From the NCBI GenBank assembly GCA_965601455.1, contig OZ271831.1:3782001-3846000 (forward strand): a DNA stretch of 64,000 nt, read 5' to 3'. Source of the stretch: JANQEU01 sp965601455. GTDB taxonomy: Bacteria > Bacteroidota > Bacteroidia > Cytophagales > Cyclobacteriaceae. Numbering within the stretch: the stretch's first letter is position 1; every line of letters begins with the position of its first letter. The translations under genes were made by a program, and so were the position numbers. A model generated the notes under the pieces. That model was not told the DNA's origin. It worked only from the letters and a program-made list of their open reading frames with translations, and ran no database searches. This document shows positions 9,177 through 18,114 of the stretch, piece after piece.

Positions 9177-10136
9177 TCAGTTCACTTTTGTCAATGGTTC
9201 TCCACCAGCCAGTACTTCAGTGATATTTCGGGCAGCGATCATTGCCATTTCATTTCTAGTGTCAAACGTCGCACTGGCAATATGCGGACAGGCCACCACA
9301 TTTTTCAGGTCCAACAGACCTGCGGTAGTCGCAGGCTCGAATTCATAAACATCTAGTCCAGCCCCCGCAATTCCTCCAGACTGAAGGGCTGAAACCAATG
9401 CTTTTTCATCAACTACCGGTCCCCTGGACGAATTGATCAGAATGGCCGACTCTTTCATCATTTCCAGCTCATCCTTGCCAATGAGATGAGTTGTTTCAGG
9501 ACCCAAAAACACATGCAAGGAAATAAAATCCGATTGTTTTAGTAATTCTTCGAGGCCCACCCTTTCGGCTCCCAACTCCTTCTCCAGTACTTCATTTTGA
9601 TTCACATCCGTATACAAAACCTTCATCTTGAAGCCCTTGGACTTCAATGCGAAATTGGTACCGATTCGTCCCGCGCCAATTATACCGAGTGTACTTCCCG
9701 TCACGTCTTTCCCAATAAACTGCAAAGGTCCCCACCCATCCCATTTTCCACTTCTCATATGGGCATCACTCTCCACAATCCTCCTGGCTGTTGAGAATAA
9801 CAATGACCAGGCCATATCCGCTGTTGCATCATCAAGCACACCAGGGGTGTTGGTCACAATGATATTTCTTTTAGCTGCTGCTTCTAAATCGAGGTTATTG
9901 TAGCCCACAGCCATATTGGAAAAAATCCGGCATTTCTCTCCAGCGGCCTCATAGACGGAATCGTCAATGGCGTCAGTTAAAAGGCATAAAACAGCATCCC
10001 TACCCCTTACCTGCTCCTTTAGCTCATTTGGTTCAAGAACCCGATCGTCGGGATTCACATCTACACGATCACAATGCTTCCTCAAGTGCTCAATCCCAAC
10101 TTCAGGGATCTTGCGGGTTACATAAATGTTGCTCAT
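9177..10136 (-). CDS. D-glycerate dehydrogenase / hydroxypyruvate-glyoxylate reductase (D-2-hydroxyacid dehydrogenase)
   Basis: A 319-residue D-isomer-specific 2-hydroxyacid dehydrogenase. The NAD(P)-binding loop TLGIIGAGRIGTNFA, the catalytic arginine in NSSRGPVVDEKAL, a glutamate in YEFEP and the histidine in CPHIASAT are all present in order. Family members reduce glyoxylate, hydroxypyruvate or related keto acids. The start ATG overlaps the stop of the upstream aminotransferase gene (TGATG at 10134-10138), so translation is coupled. Together the pair could transaminate an amino acid such as serine to its keto acid and then reduce it to glycerate; that is inference from adjacency. It is cytoplasmic and full length. 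Confidence 0.9.
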   Translation of the reverse strand: MSNIYVTRKIPEVGIEHLRKHCDRVDVNPDDRVLEPNELKEQVRGRDAVLCLLTDAIDDSVYEAAGEKCRIFSNMAVGYNNLDLEAAAKRNIIVTNTPGVLDDATADMAWSLLFSTARRIVESDAHMRSGKWDGWGPLQFIGKDVTGSTLGIIGAGRIGTNFALKSKGFKMKVLYTDVNQNEVLEKELGAERVGLEELLKQSDFISLHVFLGPETTHLIGKDELEMMKESAILINSSRGPVVDEKALVSALQSGGIAGAGLDVYEFEPATTAGLLDLKNVVACPHIASATFDTRNEMAMIAARNITEVLAGGEPLTKVN

Positions 10137-11347
10137 CAGGTAAAGACTTTTTGTTTCTCCAAATACATTTTCAACCGTTCCATTCCTGCTTCAATATCCA
10201 GCGTATCAATTCCTGAATAAGCAAATCGCACATACTTGTCTGCTTCGTCGGCAGACTCTCTTCCAAAATGCATTCGTGTACAAAATGATACTCCCGTATT
10301 CTCCAAAACCCCTCTTCTGAAATCATGATAATTGTCGAAACCAAGATTGGTCATCGCCTCGGTTACATTGGGATACAGGTAGAACGTAGCATTGGGCTTG
10401 AAGCAGGTTACACCCTCAATCTCATTTAAGAGAGTAACGGCGAGATCCCTACGGGTTTTCAATGTATCCATGATCATCTCAGATCCCGATTGATCTCCAG
10501 TCAGTGCTTCAATTCCGCCATACTGTATGAAATGATTGGTACATGACTCATGATTTACGTTGATCTTGGCTATCACATCAATAATGTCGGCCGGTCCAAT
10601 TGCTGCACCTAATCTCCATCCGGTCATCGCATATTTTTTGGAGAAAGTGTATAGGATTACGGTGCGTTCGGCCATACCAGGATAGGATACAATTGATTTG
10701 GATTTACCTGAGTAACGAATATCAAAGTACGCTTCATCGGCAAGCACATACAGATCATGTTTGACTGCAAGTGCCGCTAATTTCTTTAGTTCATTATCCG
10801 TGGATTCCGCTCCACTTGGATTTTGCAGGTTGTTAAAAACAAGAATCTTAGTTTTTGGGGTGATCTGTTTTTCAATGGCGGCAATATCAAGTTCAAAATT
10901 ATCCTGACCTTCTTCAAAGGCATAAGGCACTGCCACACCACCATGAAATTCGATCTGACTTTCATAGATTGGATATCCCGGATTGGGATATAAAACCTCA
11001 TCTCCATGATTCATTAAAGCAAGGATAAATTTGCCAATAACCGGTTTTCCTCCCGGTTGAATTGCCACATTTTCCGGACCGTAGGAAGTACCGTGACTTG
11101 CATTGATATCCGCTGCAAGCACCTCTCTCAGTTGCGGAACTCCCGCAGCTGGACAATATCCGGTTTTACCTTTATTAATAGCCTTAAAAATTGCTTCTGA
11201 AATATTCTTCGGAGTTGGAATATTCATATCTCCCAGGTGAAAAGGAAAGACCGTGTTTCCTTCTGCTCCGAAAGCTGCTGCTTCAGCAGAAACTTTAAAT
11301 GCAGTTTCCGTTCCCAGCTTCTGAATTCGATCTGAGGTAGTCATCAT
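10136..11347 (-). CDS. pyridoxal-phosphate-dependent class I/II aminotransferase
   Basis: A 403-residue fold-type I aminotransferase. The PLP-binding lysine lies in TFSKKYAMTGWRLG, preceded by NNLQNPSG (substrate-carboxylate/PLP loop) and LADEAYFDI (the aspartate that contacts the pyridine nitrogen). The late arginine for substrate carboxylate binding is in KYVRFAYSG. The sequence is closest in style to aspartate-type or broad-specificity aminotransferases, and substrate specificity cannot be read from it. The gene is the first of a two-gene unit on this strand and is coupled to the dehydrogenase through a one-base overlap. A divergent MFS transporter lies 220 bases upstream. Confidence 0.9.
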   Translation of the reverse strand: MMTTSDRIQKLGTETAFKVSAEAAAFGAEGNTVFPFHLGDMNIPTPKNISEAIFKAINKGKTGYCPAAGVPQLREVLAADINASHGTSYGPENVAIQPGGKPVIGKFILALMNHGDEVLYPNPGYPIYESQIEFHGGVAVPYAFEEGQDNFELDIAAIEKQITPKTKILVFNNLQNPSGAESTDNELKKLAALAVKHDLYVLADEAYFDIRYSGKSKSIVSYPGMAERTVILYTFSKKYAMTGWRLGAAIGPADIIDVIAKINVNHESCTNHFIQYGGIEALTGDQSGSEMIMDTLKTRRDLAVTLLNEIEGVTCFKPNATFYLYPNVTEAMTNLGFDNYHDFRRGVLENTGVSFCTRMHFGRESADEADKYVRFAYSGIDTLDIEAGMERLKMYLEKQKVFT

Positions 11348-11567
11348 GAAAGGGGTTAATGGGTGAATACGAAGGACATATTAAGGAGAAATCAGACGAA
11401 ATATCCTGCGTTTTGTCAAGCATAAATATGTGATTGGTCAATGTGGTCTACCACTCCGATTAGAAATTTTCGAAAGATATTACGAAGGCAAGATGAAATT
11501 TGTCCCTATCTGAATATTCCTATATTTAGGGATTCGATTAACCATCGACCGAAAGAAACCTTTAGAT

Positions 11568-12917
11568 ATGAGAGCATTCAAACCACGATTGACCTTCTGG
11601 CAAATATTCAACATGAACGTTGGTTTCCTTGGAATTCAGTTCAGTTTCGGGTTACAACAGACGGCCGTCAATCCGATTTTCACTTTTCTCGGGGCCAATC
11701 ACGATCAGCTTCCATTGCTGAATATCGCTGGTCCAGTCACGGGGCTAATCGTCCAACCCATAGTTGGAGCAATTTCTGATAAAACGTGGTCCCCAAGATG
11801 GGGAAGAAGAAAACCCTTTTTTCTAATTGGTGCACTTCTCGGTAGTGTCTGTTTATTTGCGTTTCCCTACAGTCCTGCTTTGTGGTTTGCCGTAGGACTT
11901 CTCTGGATTCTCGATGTAGGTAACAACATGGCTATGGAACCCTATCGAGCGTTCGTGGGAGACAAGCTACCTGATGACCAGATGGGATTTGGCTATCAGA
12001 TGCAAAGTCTTTTTGTAGGGGCTGGAATCGTATTGGCCAATGCTTCAATCTTTCTTTTCCAGGATTGGTTTGGTGGGGCAGCAGAGGTTACGGAAACCAG
12101 TACGGCTATTCCCCGATGGCTATATTATTCCTTTTTCATTGGAGTGGTTTTATCAGCCTCAACCATTTTATGGTCGGTGCTAAAAACCCCGGAAATTCCT
12201 CCTTCCGATGAGGAGCTAAAGGAGATGAAAGAACACAATTCAAGACCTTTGAAGGATCGCATCAACGCTCCTTTTGTTGAGATTGTGGAAGCTATTAAGG
12301 ATATGCCGGACTTGATGTGGCGACTTTCCGGGGTATACCTTTTTCAATGGTACGCCCTATTTGTATACTGGCAGTTCATTGCACCGATGTTCATAGAATC
12401 GATGGGTTTTGATAAATCGCAGGCCCTGAGTCAGGCAGCGAAAATGAATACAACTTACAACATCGCTACGATGGTACTGGCTCTGGCACTAGTCCCCTTA
12501 GCAACCAAATTCGGAAGTAAGAAGGTCTACACAACCAGCCTGTTTCTTACCGCGATTGCCATGCTTTCCATACCCCACATTCAAGACCCAATGATTGTCC
12601 TTTTCCCGATGGTACTATTTGGAATCGGTTGGGCAGCAATGATGGGTATTCCCTATTCCATGGTGTCTAAGGTCGTGCATCATGAACGTAGAGGAGTCTA
12701 TATGGGAATACTTAACATGATGATTGTGATCCCTATGGGTATTCAAACTTTATCTTTTGGCGCCATCGTGAAAAACCTACTGGGCAACAGTGCTGTAAAT
12801 GCCATACTGTTTGCAGGGGTGTTCTTTGTGATAGCAGGTGTGCTGTCCTTGCGACTGAAAGAACCGAAGTCTGAAGGTGGTTCCGAAGAACCAATAGCGA
12901 TGGGCGGTGGTCATTAA
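11568..12917 (+). CDS. MFS transporter of the SLC45 / sugar:cation symporter type
   Basis: A 449-residue, roughly 12-helix transporter. The cytoplasmic loop 2-3 motif SDKTWSPRWGRRKPFFLIGA is the signature of the SLC45/sucrose-maltose transporter branch, with the G-R-R-(K/R)-P pattern. The loop before helix 4 has WILDVGNNMAMEPYRAFVGD, also typical of this branch. A second-half loop FGSKKVYTTSL corresponds to the repeated motif. The substrate is likely a disaccharide or other sugar taken up with protons, but no glycosidase or kinase is nearby to define it. It is divergent from the aminotransferase operon. The start is the ATG at 11568. Confidence 0.85.
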   Translation: MRAFKPRLTFWQIFNMNVGFLGIQFSFGLQQTAVNPIFTFLGANHDQLPLLNIAGPVTGLIVQPIVGAISDKTWSPRWGRRKPFFLIGALLGSVCLFAFPYSPALWFAVGLLWILDVGNNMAMEPYRAFVGDKLPDDQMGFGYQMQSLFVGAGIVLANASIFLFQDWFGGAAEVTETSTAIPRWLYYSFFIGVVLSASTILWSVLKTPEIPPSDEELKEMKEHNSRPLKDRINAPFVEIVEAIKDMPDLMWRLSGVYLFQWYALFVYWQFIAPMFIESMGFDKSQALSQAAKMNTTYNIATMVLALALVPLATKFGSKKVYTTSLFLTAIAMLSIPHIQDPMIVLFPMVLFGIGWAAMMGIPYSMVSKVVHHERRGVYMGILNMMIVIPMGIQTLSFGAIVKNLLGNSAVNAILFAGVFFVIAGVLSLRLKEPKSEGGSEEPIAMGGGH

Positions 12918-13047
12918 TCAGTCACCAGTCCGGGGTTGATTCCGCCTCTATCCTTTTAGTATATAATCTTGCTTTTGAGATTAGAGCTATTTGTTTGACA
13001 ACTCTAATACAAATCCTGCGTATATTAGTTTAACAAAATGAATAGTA

Positions 13048-13392
13048 ATGGGAAAATCCGGACATTTTCTAGGTGAATTGGAAGAATTGATTCTGACCAT
13101 GGTGCTGATTTTAAAGGATGACGCATATGGAAATACTATAGTAAAAGCGATAAAGGAACACCAGGGAAGAGAGATCTCTTTGAGCTCTGTACATGTGACT
13201 CTTTACCGATTGGAAGAAAAGAAATTCCTGGATTCCTATTTTGGTGGTGCAACAAAAGAAAGAGGAGGGCGAAAGAAACGCTATTTCAAGATCACCAATG
13301 CTGGCAAAGCATTACTTCAGGAAATGAAAGACGCAAGAACCAACTTATGGAAGCTAGCTCCCCAATTGCAATTCCAGGGTATTAATGGATAA
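13048..13392 (+). CDS. PadR-family transcriptional regulator
   Basis: A 114-residue PadR winged-helix protein, paralogous to the one at 2551. It shows LEELILTMVLILKDDAYGNTIVKAI, the recognition region SSVHVTLYRLEEKKF and the wing TKERGGRKKRYFKITNAGK. The gene overlaps the downstream permease by 8 bases (ATGGATAA at 13385-13392), giving the same coupled architecture as the first pair. It probably represses its own operon; no clear operator was recognised upstream. Confidence 0.93.
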   Translation: MGKSGHFLGELEELILTMVLILKDDAYGNTIVKAIKEHQGREISLSSVHVTLYRLEEKKFLDSYFGGATKERGGRKKRYFKITNAGKALLQEMKDARTNLWKLAPQLQFQGING

Positions 13393-15970
13393 GCTTCCTT
13401 CAATCCCGAAACGGATTTTTCAATGGTATTGTCACCCGGAACTGCAGGAGGTAATTCTTGGAGACATGCATGAACAATTTGAAGAGGATGTACAGATTCA
13501 TGGGCTTCAAAAGGCAAGAAGAAGGTTTACCTGGAATGTTATCCGGTTTTTCAGAAAGGATATCATCAGACCAATAGAAGGGACTCAAAAACTTAATTAT
13601 TTCGGCATGTTCAAAAACTCAATCAAAACATCCTATCGTATTTTAGAGAGGAACAAGGTGTACACTGCAATAAATATTCTCGGGTTTTCACTCGGGATGG
13701 GTATTGCCATCTCTCTTTACCTGATCTACAACTATGAGAATAGTTTCGACAATTATCATTCGGATCATGAGCAGCTTTATCAAATTATTGGGTACTCCGC
13801 TGCAGAAAACGGATCTCATATCCCCGGAGGTGTGACAAACCGATTATTGAGTGATTTTTCTGAGATAGAGCAAGCGGTTACAGTACATCGGTTAGACCCA
13901 CAGGTTGTCAAAGTAAAAGACCAAAATCGAAAAATCAACAATGCCTATTTCGTCGATCCTGAAGTATTCGATCTTCTTGACATAAAGTGGTTGGAAGGAT
14001 CACCCGAATCATCACTGGCCAATCCCAACCAGGTAGTGCTGGACGAGTCAACAGCGAAAAACTTATTCCCTGGAGAAGAGCCAATCGGTCAGATTATCTA
14101 CTTCGACAATACCCTTAAGGCCACGGTTAGTGGCATTATTGAAGACACACCCAGTAATACAGAATTTCCGTTCAAAATGATATTTCCTTTTCAGGCACAC
14201 CCATGGGTTTGGATACAGGAAAGACATAAGAATGACTGGGGAGGGGGTGACTCAGCTTTCAAAGCTTTGATAAAGGTTTCAAAAGACGCTGAGGTATCTG
14301 ACATTGAGATGAGAATCTCGGAGATCGGACGATCGTACGAGGAATTCGGATATGACCGCTTGGGATTTGTTCCGATCAACGAGGTTCATCAGGACCCAAA
14401 CAATGATCCATTCAACTACTATTCCCCGGTTTGGTTAACCCAGTGGCTACTTTACATCGGGATATTTCTACTAAGTATTTCATGCATCAACTTCATCAAT
14501 CTTTCCACTGCTCATGCCACAAGTAGAAAAAAAGGTATAGTACTGAGGAAAATTCTTGGTAGTCAAAAATCAGGACTCTTGATGCAATTCATGGTTGAAA
14601 CAGGAATTATCGTCCTGGCATCGTTAATACTTGCTCTCGGATTTGCAAGCTTCGTCATACAATATGCCAACAACTTCTTTTACACCAACATTTCAATGGA
14701 TGTATTTGGAACACCAGAGTTCATTCTATTTTCCATTATATTTTGGTTGGGAGTGACTTTGATCTCAGGTATTTACCCTTCCATGGTGGTCTCGAATAAC
14801 CAGTTACTCTCTTTCCTGAATGACAAGAAAACTCCTGGGAAGACCAGTTTCACTTTAAGACAGTTGTTGATTTCATTCCAATTTGTGGTAACGACTTTAA
14901 TGATCGTAGCGATCATGGTGGCTACTTCTCAAATGAAATTTCTTTACTCAAAGGACCTGGGTTTTAAACATGACAATATCATAATTACAGATATTCCGGA
15001 GCCTAGAAATGAGGTAAAGAAAGATCGTTTCAAGGTGGCGCTTGAAGGTAACCCGGCTATTGAAAAAGTTTCATTGGGACTTTCAGCTCCGTCAGCTGCA
15101 AGAAGCACCTGGTGGGGTGATTTCAAAAATCCTTTATTCGCCAGCGATTTGCACACACGGGTTCTTTTTGTTGACAGAGAATACCTGTCATTCTATAATA
15201 TTCAGCTAATTGCAGGTCGAAATTTTCTTCCAAGTGATACCGGACAATCCGTAGGTGTTGTTAACAGCAAAATAGTGGCAGAAATGGGTCTTAAAAGTCC
15301 GGAAGAGGTTTTAGGACAATCAATAGAAGGCTGGCCCGGGAGATTTAGAATAATTGGTGTTGTTAAGGACTATCATTCGGAAAGTCTCAAAACCAACATA
15401 CCCCCACAGGTCATGGTCAATAATCCAAATAACTTCTACAAAGCCAGTATTCAAATTAATCCAAACCAACTGACGGAGGCTGTTTCATTCATTGAGTCAG
15501 CATGGAAAGAAGTGTATGCTGAGTATTATTTCAATTCAAGCTTCCTGGATGATCAATTGCGAGGTCAATACGACAGCGATACCAAGTTCACCAATTTTCT
15601 AGGATTGTTTGCAATGCTCAGTATTGTCATCGCCTCTGTTGGTTTATATGGCTTGATCTATTTCCTATGTCAGCAGAAAACAAAAGAAATTGGCATAAGG
15701 AAAGTATTAGGCGCCCTGGAAATACAAGTCGTGGGTACACTCGCAAAGGCCTTTGTTAAACCGATTGTTTTGTCTTTGATCATCTCAATACCTGCAGCTC
15801 TTTACTTAACTGGGGTCTATTTGAACAACTACGTATACCGGGTAGACATTCAGTGGTATACGTACTTATCAGCTGCAATCCTTGCCATCGGAGTAGCATC
15901 CGTTTCTATTGTCCTTCAGGCGAGAAAAGCCGCAAAACAAAACCCAGTCGAATTGCTTAGGGATGAATAA
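13385..15970 (+). CDS. FtsX-like (MacB-type) ABC transporter permease with N-terminal prefix domain
   Basis: An 861-residue permease of the same build as the one at 2873. It has a soluble prefix (PELQEVILGDMHEQFEEDV), a first helix at about 95-115, a periplasmic MacB-type domain, and FtsX core 1 (about 355-480) with NLSTAHATSRKKGIVLRKIL. A second helix, a second periplasmic domain and FtsX core 2 (about 735-855) with CQQKTKEIGIRKVLGA follow. The sequence is clearly diverged from the first copy, so this is not a recent tandem duplication. No ATP-binding subunit is encoded in the vicinity. It is coupled to padR by an 8-base overlap and ends 31 bases before a convergent DoxX gene. Confidence 0.9.
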   Translation: MDKLPSIPKRIFQWYCHPELQEVILGDMHEQFEEDVQIHGLQKARRRFTWNVIRFFRKDIIRPIEGTQKLNYFGMFKNSIKTSYRILERNKVYTAINILGFSLGMGIAISLYLIYNYENSFDNYHSDHEQLYQIIGYSAAENGSHIPGGVTNRLLSDFSEIEQAVTVHRLDPQVVKVKDQNRKINNAYFVDPEVFDLLDIKWLEGSPESSLANPNQVVLDESTAKNLFPGEEPIGQIIYFDNTLKATVSGIIEDTPSNTEFPFKMIFPFQAHPWVWIQERHKNDWGGGDSAFKALIKVSKDAEVSDIEMRISEIGRSYEEFGYDRLGFVPINEVHQDPNNDPFNYYSPVWLTQWLLYIGIFLLSISCINFINLSTAHATSRKKGIVLRKILGSQKSGLLMQFMVETGIIVLASLILALGFASFVIQYANNFFYTNISMDVFGTPEFILFSIIFWLGVTLISGIYPSMVVSNNQLLSFLNDKKTPGKTSFTLRQLLISFQFVVTTLMIVAIMVATSQMKFLYSKDLGFKHDNIIITDIPEPRNEVKKDRFKVALEGNPAIEKVSLGLSAPSAARSTWWGDFKNPLFASDLHTRVLFVDREYLSFYNIQLIAGRNFLPSDTGQSVGVVNSKIVAEMGLKSPEEVLGQSIEGWPGRFRIIGVVKDYHSESLKTNIPPQVMVNNPNNFYKASIQINPNQLTEAVSFIESAWKEVYAEYYFNSSFLDDQLRGQYDSDTKFTNFLGLFAMLSIVIASVGLYGLIYFLCQQKTKEIGIRKVLGALEIQVVGTLAKAFVKPIVLSLIISIPAALYLTGVYLNNYVYRVDIQWYTYLSAAILAIGVASVSIVLQARKAAKQNPVELLRDE

Positions 15971-16001
15971 TGATTAAGACTCAGAGAATTTTGGTCCAAA
16001 A

Positions 16002-16376
16002 TCAAGAAAGAAATGGAATTTGCTTTCGGTATCCCCAAAGTAAAACTGCACTGGATACTGCTACAGTCAGGGCCATATAAAACAAGGTACCTCCGTCCCC
16101 TTTCACCTCAATTCCCAAGGAAGTGAGGTGAAAGAATATGGCCCCACTCATGGTACCAAGGGAAAGCAACGCTCCTAACCAATTCCTGTTGGGGATGAAT
16201 AGAAGGATTGACGCAATCAATTCTACAATTCCGGAACCGATCCTGCCGAAGGGTTCCATACCAACGGTGGAGAAGATATACACACTCTCAGGATGAGCTG
16301 TGAATTTGAAATACAGAGTCTGAATAAGTATAAATGCAACAACGACCCTCAGGACAAGCGATAAGTATTTATTCAT
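16002..16376 (-). CDS. DoxX-family membrane protein
   Basis: A 124-residue protein with four predicted helices. The N-terminal helix RVVVAFILIQTLYFKFTAHPES, the GxxELxAxxLL-like segment GSGIVELIASILLFIPN and the third helix LGTMSGAIFFHLTSLG are characteristic of DoxX/SURF4-like proteins. These are inner-membrane proteins of poorly defined function, in some bacteria linked to redox homeostasis or thiosulfate oxidation. It stands alone, converging with the second permease gene. Confidence 0.85.
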   Translation of the reverse strand: MNKYLSLVLRVVVAFILIQTLYFKFTAHPESVYIFSTVGMEPFGRIGSGIVELIASILLFIPNRNWLGALLSLGTMSGAIFFHLTSLGIEVKGDGGTLFYMALTVAVSSAVLLWGYRKQIPFLS

Positions 16377-16541
16377 GTTATGGTCAGTTTATGAGGTGAT
16401 TTTCAACCGCATAGTTGTTGAAATCTAACAAGAATTCTTAACTCTTTACCAAAATATCGTTTGTCACATATCTTCAAGTCTTAGAGCCGCAGGGAGAGCT
16501 ATGTAATAATAGGAGTACATAAAATAGGTAGATTTAAAAAA

Positions 16542-17396
16542 GTGAAAATCGATATGAGTAAGGGAAATCAAGGTATCTCTACAGGAAAAGTCAGGATTTT
16601 GGTATGTATACTTCTGTTTATTCTATCTCTTAAATTGCCTGTTTTCTCACAATCACTGGATACCACGATCTTCATCCAGTCTAAGGTTCTAGGAGAGAGA
16701 CGGGAAATAACAATTGGACTCCCCGGAGACTATTTCAATTCAGAAACCGAATATGAAAGTGTGTATGTTCTAGACGCCGAATACAAATATGACATTTGTC
16801 GGTCCATCCATCGGTATTTTGAGATCTCAACCAGGATGTCTAAGTCAGTGATTGTTGGAATTTCAAACTCATCCCAACAAAATCGGATTCGGGATCTGCT
16901 CCCTCCCAATTTCCAGGGAAATGATTCTTTATTTCGTGACTTTTTAGAGAAGGAGCTGATACCCTTGGTGGAGAAAAATTATAGGCTAAATAACAGTCGC
17001 ATGATATTCGGTCACTCACATGGAGGAGTTTTTGTCGTGAATACATTAATTAACAAGCCGGAAATATTTGACATGTATGTAGCAGCAGATGCCAGCTTTC
17101 AGATCATTAATTCCAATTTACCTGATTCATTAACCACAGAGCTCACCGGTAAATCTTTGTACATCTGCTCTACCGATGGCCTTTATGGATTTGGAGAGGA
17201 AATTTCCAGTGACATGCTAACCAATAATATGATCTTTCAGAATTATTACGTTCAGAACAGACAAACCGGATTAAGGTTTTATGCAGAACATATTCAGGAT
17301 GATCATTCTCACTCCCTGATCACCGCGTTTCATAGAGGTTATCGTTGGGCATTCGGATGGCCCATTTCAGAAGAAACCGTAGAAGGAAACAACTGA
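16542..17396 (+). CDS. secreted alpha/beta hydrolase-fold protein (esterase D / IroE-like)
   Basis: A 284-residue protein. The frame opens with GTG at 16542 and has an ATG at 16554; either start keeps a hydrophobic export segment (VRILVCILLFILSLKLPVFS) before SQSLD, so it is probably periplasmic or secreted. The hydrolase domain has the nucleophile elbow FGHSHGGVF, and a late histidine-rich stretch EHIQDDHSHSL carries the candidate catalytic histidine. It matches the putative-esterase family that includes ferri-enterochelin hydrolases and S-formylglutathione hydrolases. No siderophore genes are nearby, so the substrate is open. It stands alone, ending near an inverted repeat shared with the convergent gene. 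Confidence 0.8.
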   Translation: MKIDMSKGNQGISTGKVRILVCILLFILSLKLPVFSQSLDTTIFIQSKVLGERREITIGLPGDYFNSETEYESVYVLDAEYKYDICRSIHRYFEISTRMSKSVIVGISNSSQQNRIRDLLPPNFQGNDSLFRDFLEKELIPLVEKNYRLNNSRMIFGHSHGGVFVVNTLINKPEIFDMYVAADASFQIINSNLPDSLTTELTGKSLYICSTDGLYGFGEEISSDMLTNNMIFQNYYVQNRQTGLRFYAEHIQDDHSHSLITAFHRGYRWAFGWPISEETVEGNN

Positions 17397-17405
17397 AACC
17401 CTTGT

Positions 17406-17452
17406 GAAAACGAATTGGAAATGACTTGAAAGCCAGTCCCAAATTCGTTTTC
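17406..17452. terminator. long inverted repeat between convergent genes, candidate terminator
   Basis: GAAAACGAATTGG (17406-17418) and CCAAATTCGTTTTC (17439-17452) are complementary over 13 pairs with a single bulged base. The loop is 20 bases. No long T run follows on either strand beyond the TTTT in the arm, so it is a weaker terminator candidate. Confidence 0.5.
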
Positions 17453-17467
17453 TAAAAGAATCAGAAA

Positions 17468-18091
17468 CTAGCCTCCATTATCAACCAATACCCAAAACCT
17501 TCCATTTCTAATAATTACAATGGTGAGAAATGCCAAAGCCATGGGGATCAATAAAAACAACCTGTTTCCAGCCTTCCTATAAGAACTTAACGGAAGATTA
17601 CCACCTGCACAGCTATTCTCCGACCTTGAAAGTGAACAAAACTCATTTACCTTTTTAGTCGTGAGGATAACTGTGAAATTGGGATTCTTATAAAAATCAA
17701 ACCCTTCAACCGTAATTGAATAGTTTTCCAATTCGCTTTTATGATCCATTATCTCAAAATTGATCCACGAATCATGGACGATGAGATTTGATGCATCATA
17801 TCGAAGAGATTTGCTCTCTCCGTTTATTTCCAGATCGATGTGCTCATTGAAATAAGCCTCATACTCATCGATGTAGCTTTTTAGGTTCAAAGATTCTTGA
17901 GATTGAAGCTCAGGTTCAATACTGTATAAAAGGTCAAACACTGTAATTGAAGTGAGATGAACTTTCATATACATCTTCTGATCCTCCTCGCTTATTTTTA
18001 AAGTAACCTCCGTTGGTGAGTGTCCATACACAACAGTAAAAAGGATCAGAGTAAACGTGAATAGCAGTAGTCGTTTATAAATAGTATTCAT
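17468..18091 (-). CDS. exported membrane-anchored protein of unknown function, downstream of the YHYH lipoprotein
   Basis: A 207-residue protein I do not recognise with confidence. It has a signal peptide (about residues 1-23), a beta-rich exported domain beginning HSPTEVTLKISEEDQKMYMKV, two cysteines in FCSLSRSENSCAGG near residues 155-165, and a single C-terminal helix (about 180-198) with a short cytoplasmic tail. The layout resembles DUF6702-type or HupE-like N-terminal domains, but the match is not secure. It lies 23 bases downstream of the YHYH gene on the same strand, so the two probably form an operon and may work together at the cell surface. Confidence 0.6.
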   Translation of the reverse strand: MNTIYKRLLLFTFTLILFTVVYGHSPTEVTLKISEEDQKMYMKVHLTSITVFDLLYSIEPELQSQESLNLKSYIDEYEAYFNEHIDLEINGESKSLRYDASNLIVHDSWINFEIMDHKSELENYSITVEGFDFYKNPNFTVILTTKKVNEFCSLSRSENSCAGGNLPLSSYRKAGNRLFLLIPMALAFLTIVIIRNGRFWVLVDNGG

Positions 18092-18114
18092 GATAAAGAT
18101 CTTAAGTGATTGAA

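Noticed and set aside
15988..16002. Inverted repeat ATTTTGG-t-CCAAAAT between the second permease and the DoxX gene
   Set aside because: The one-base loop cannot form a stable hairpin and no T run follows; it overlaps the DoxX stop codon, so chance symmetry is more likely than a terminator.
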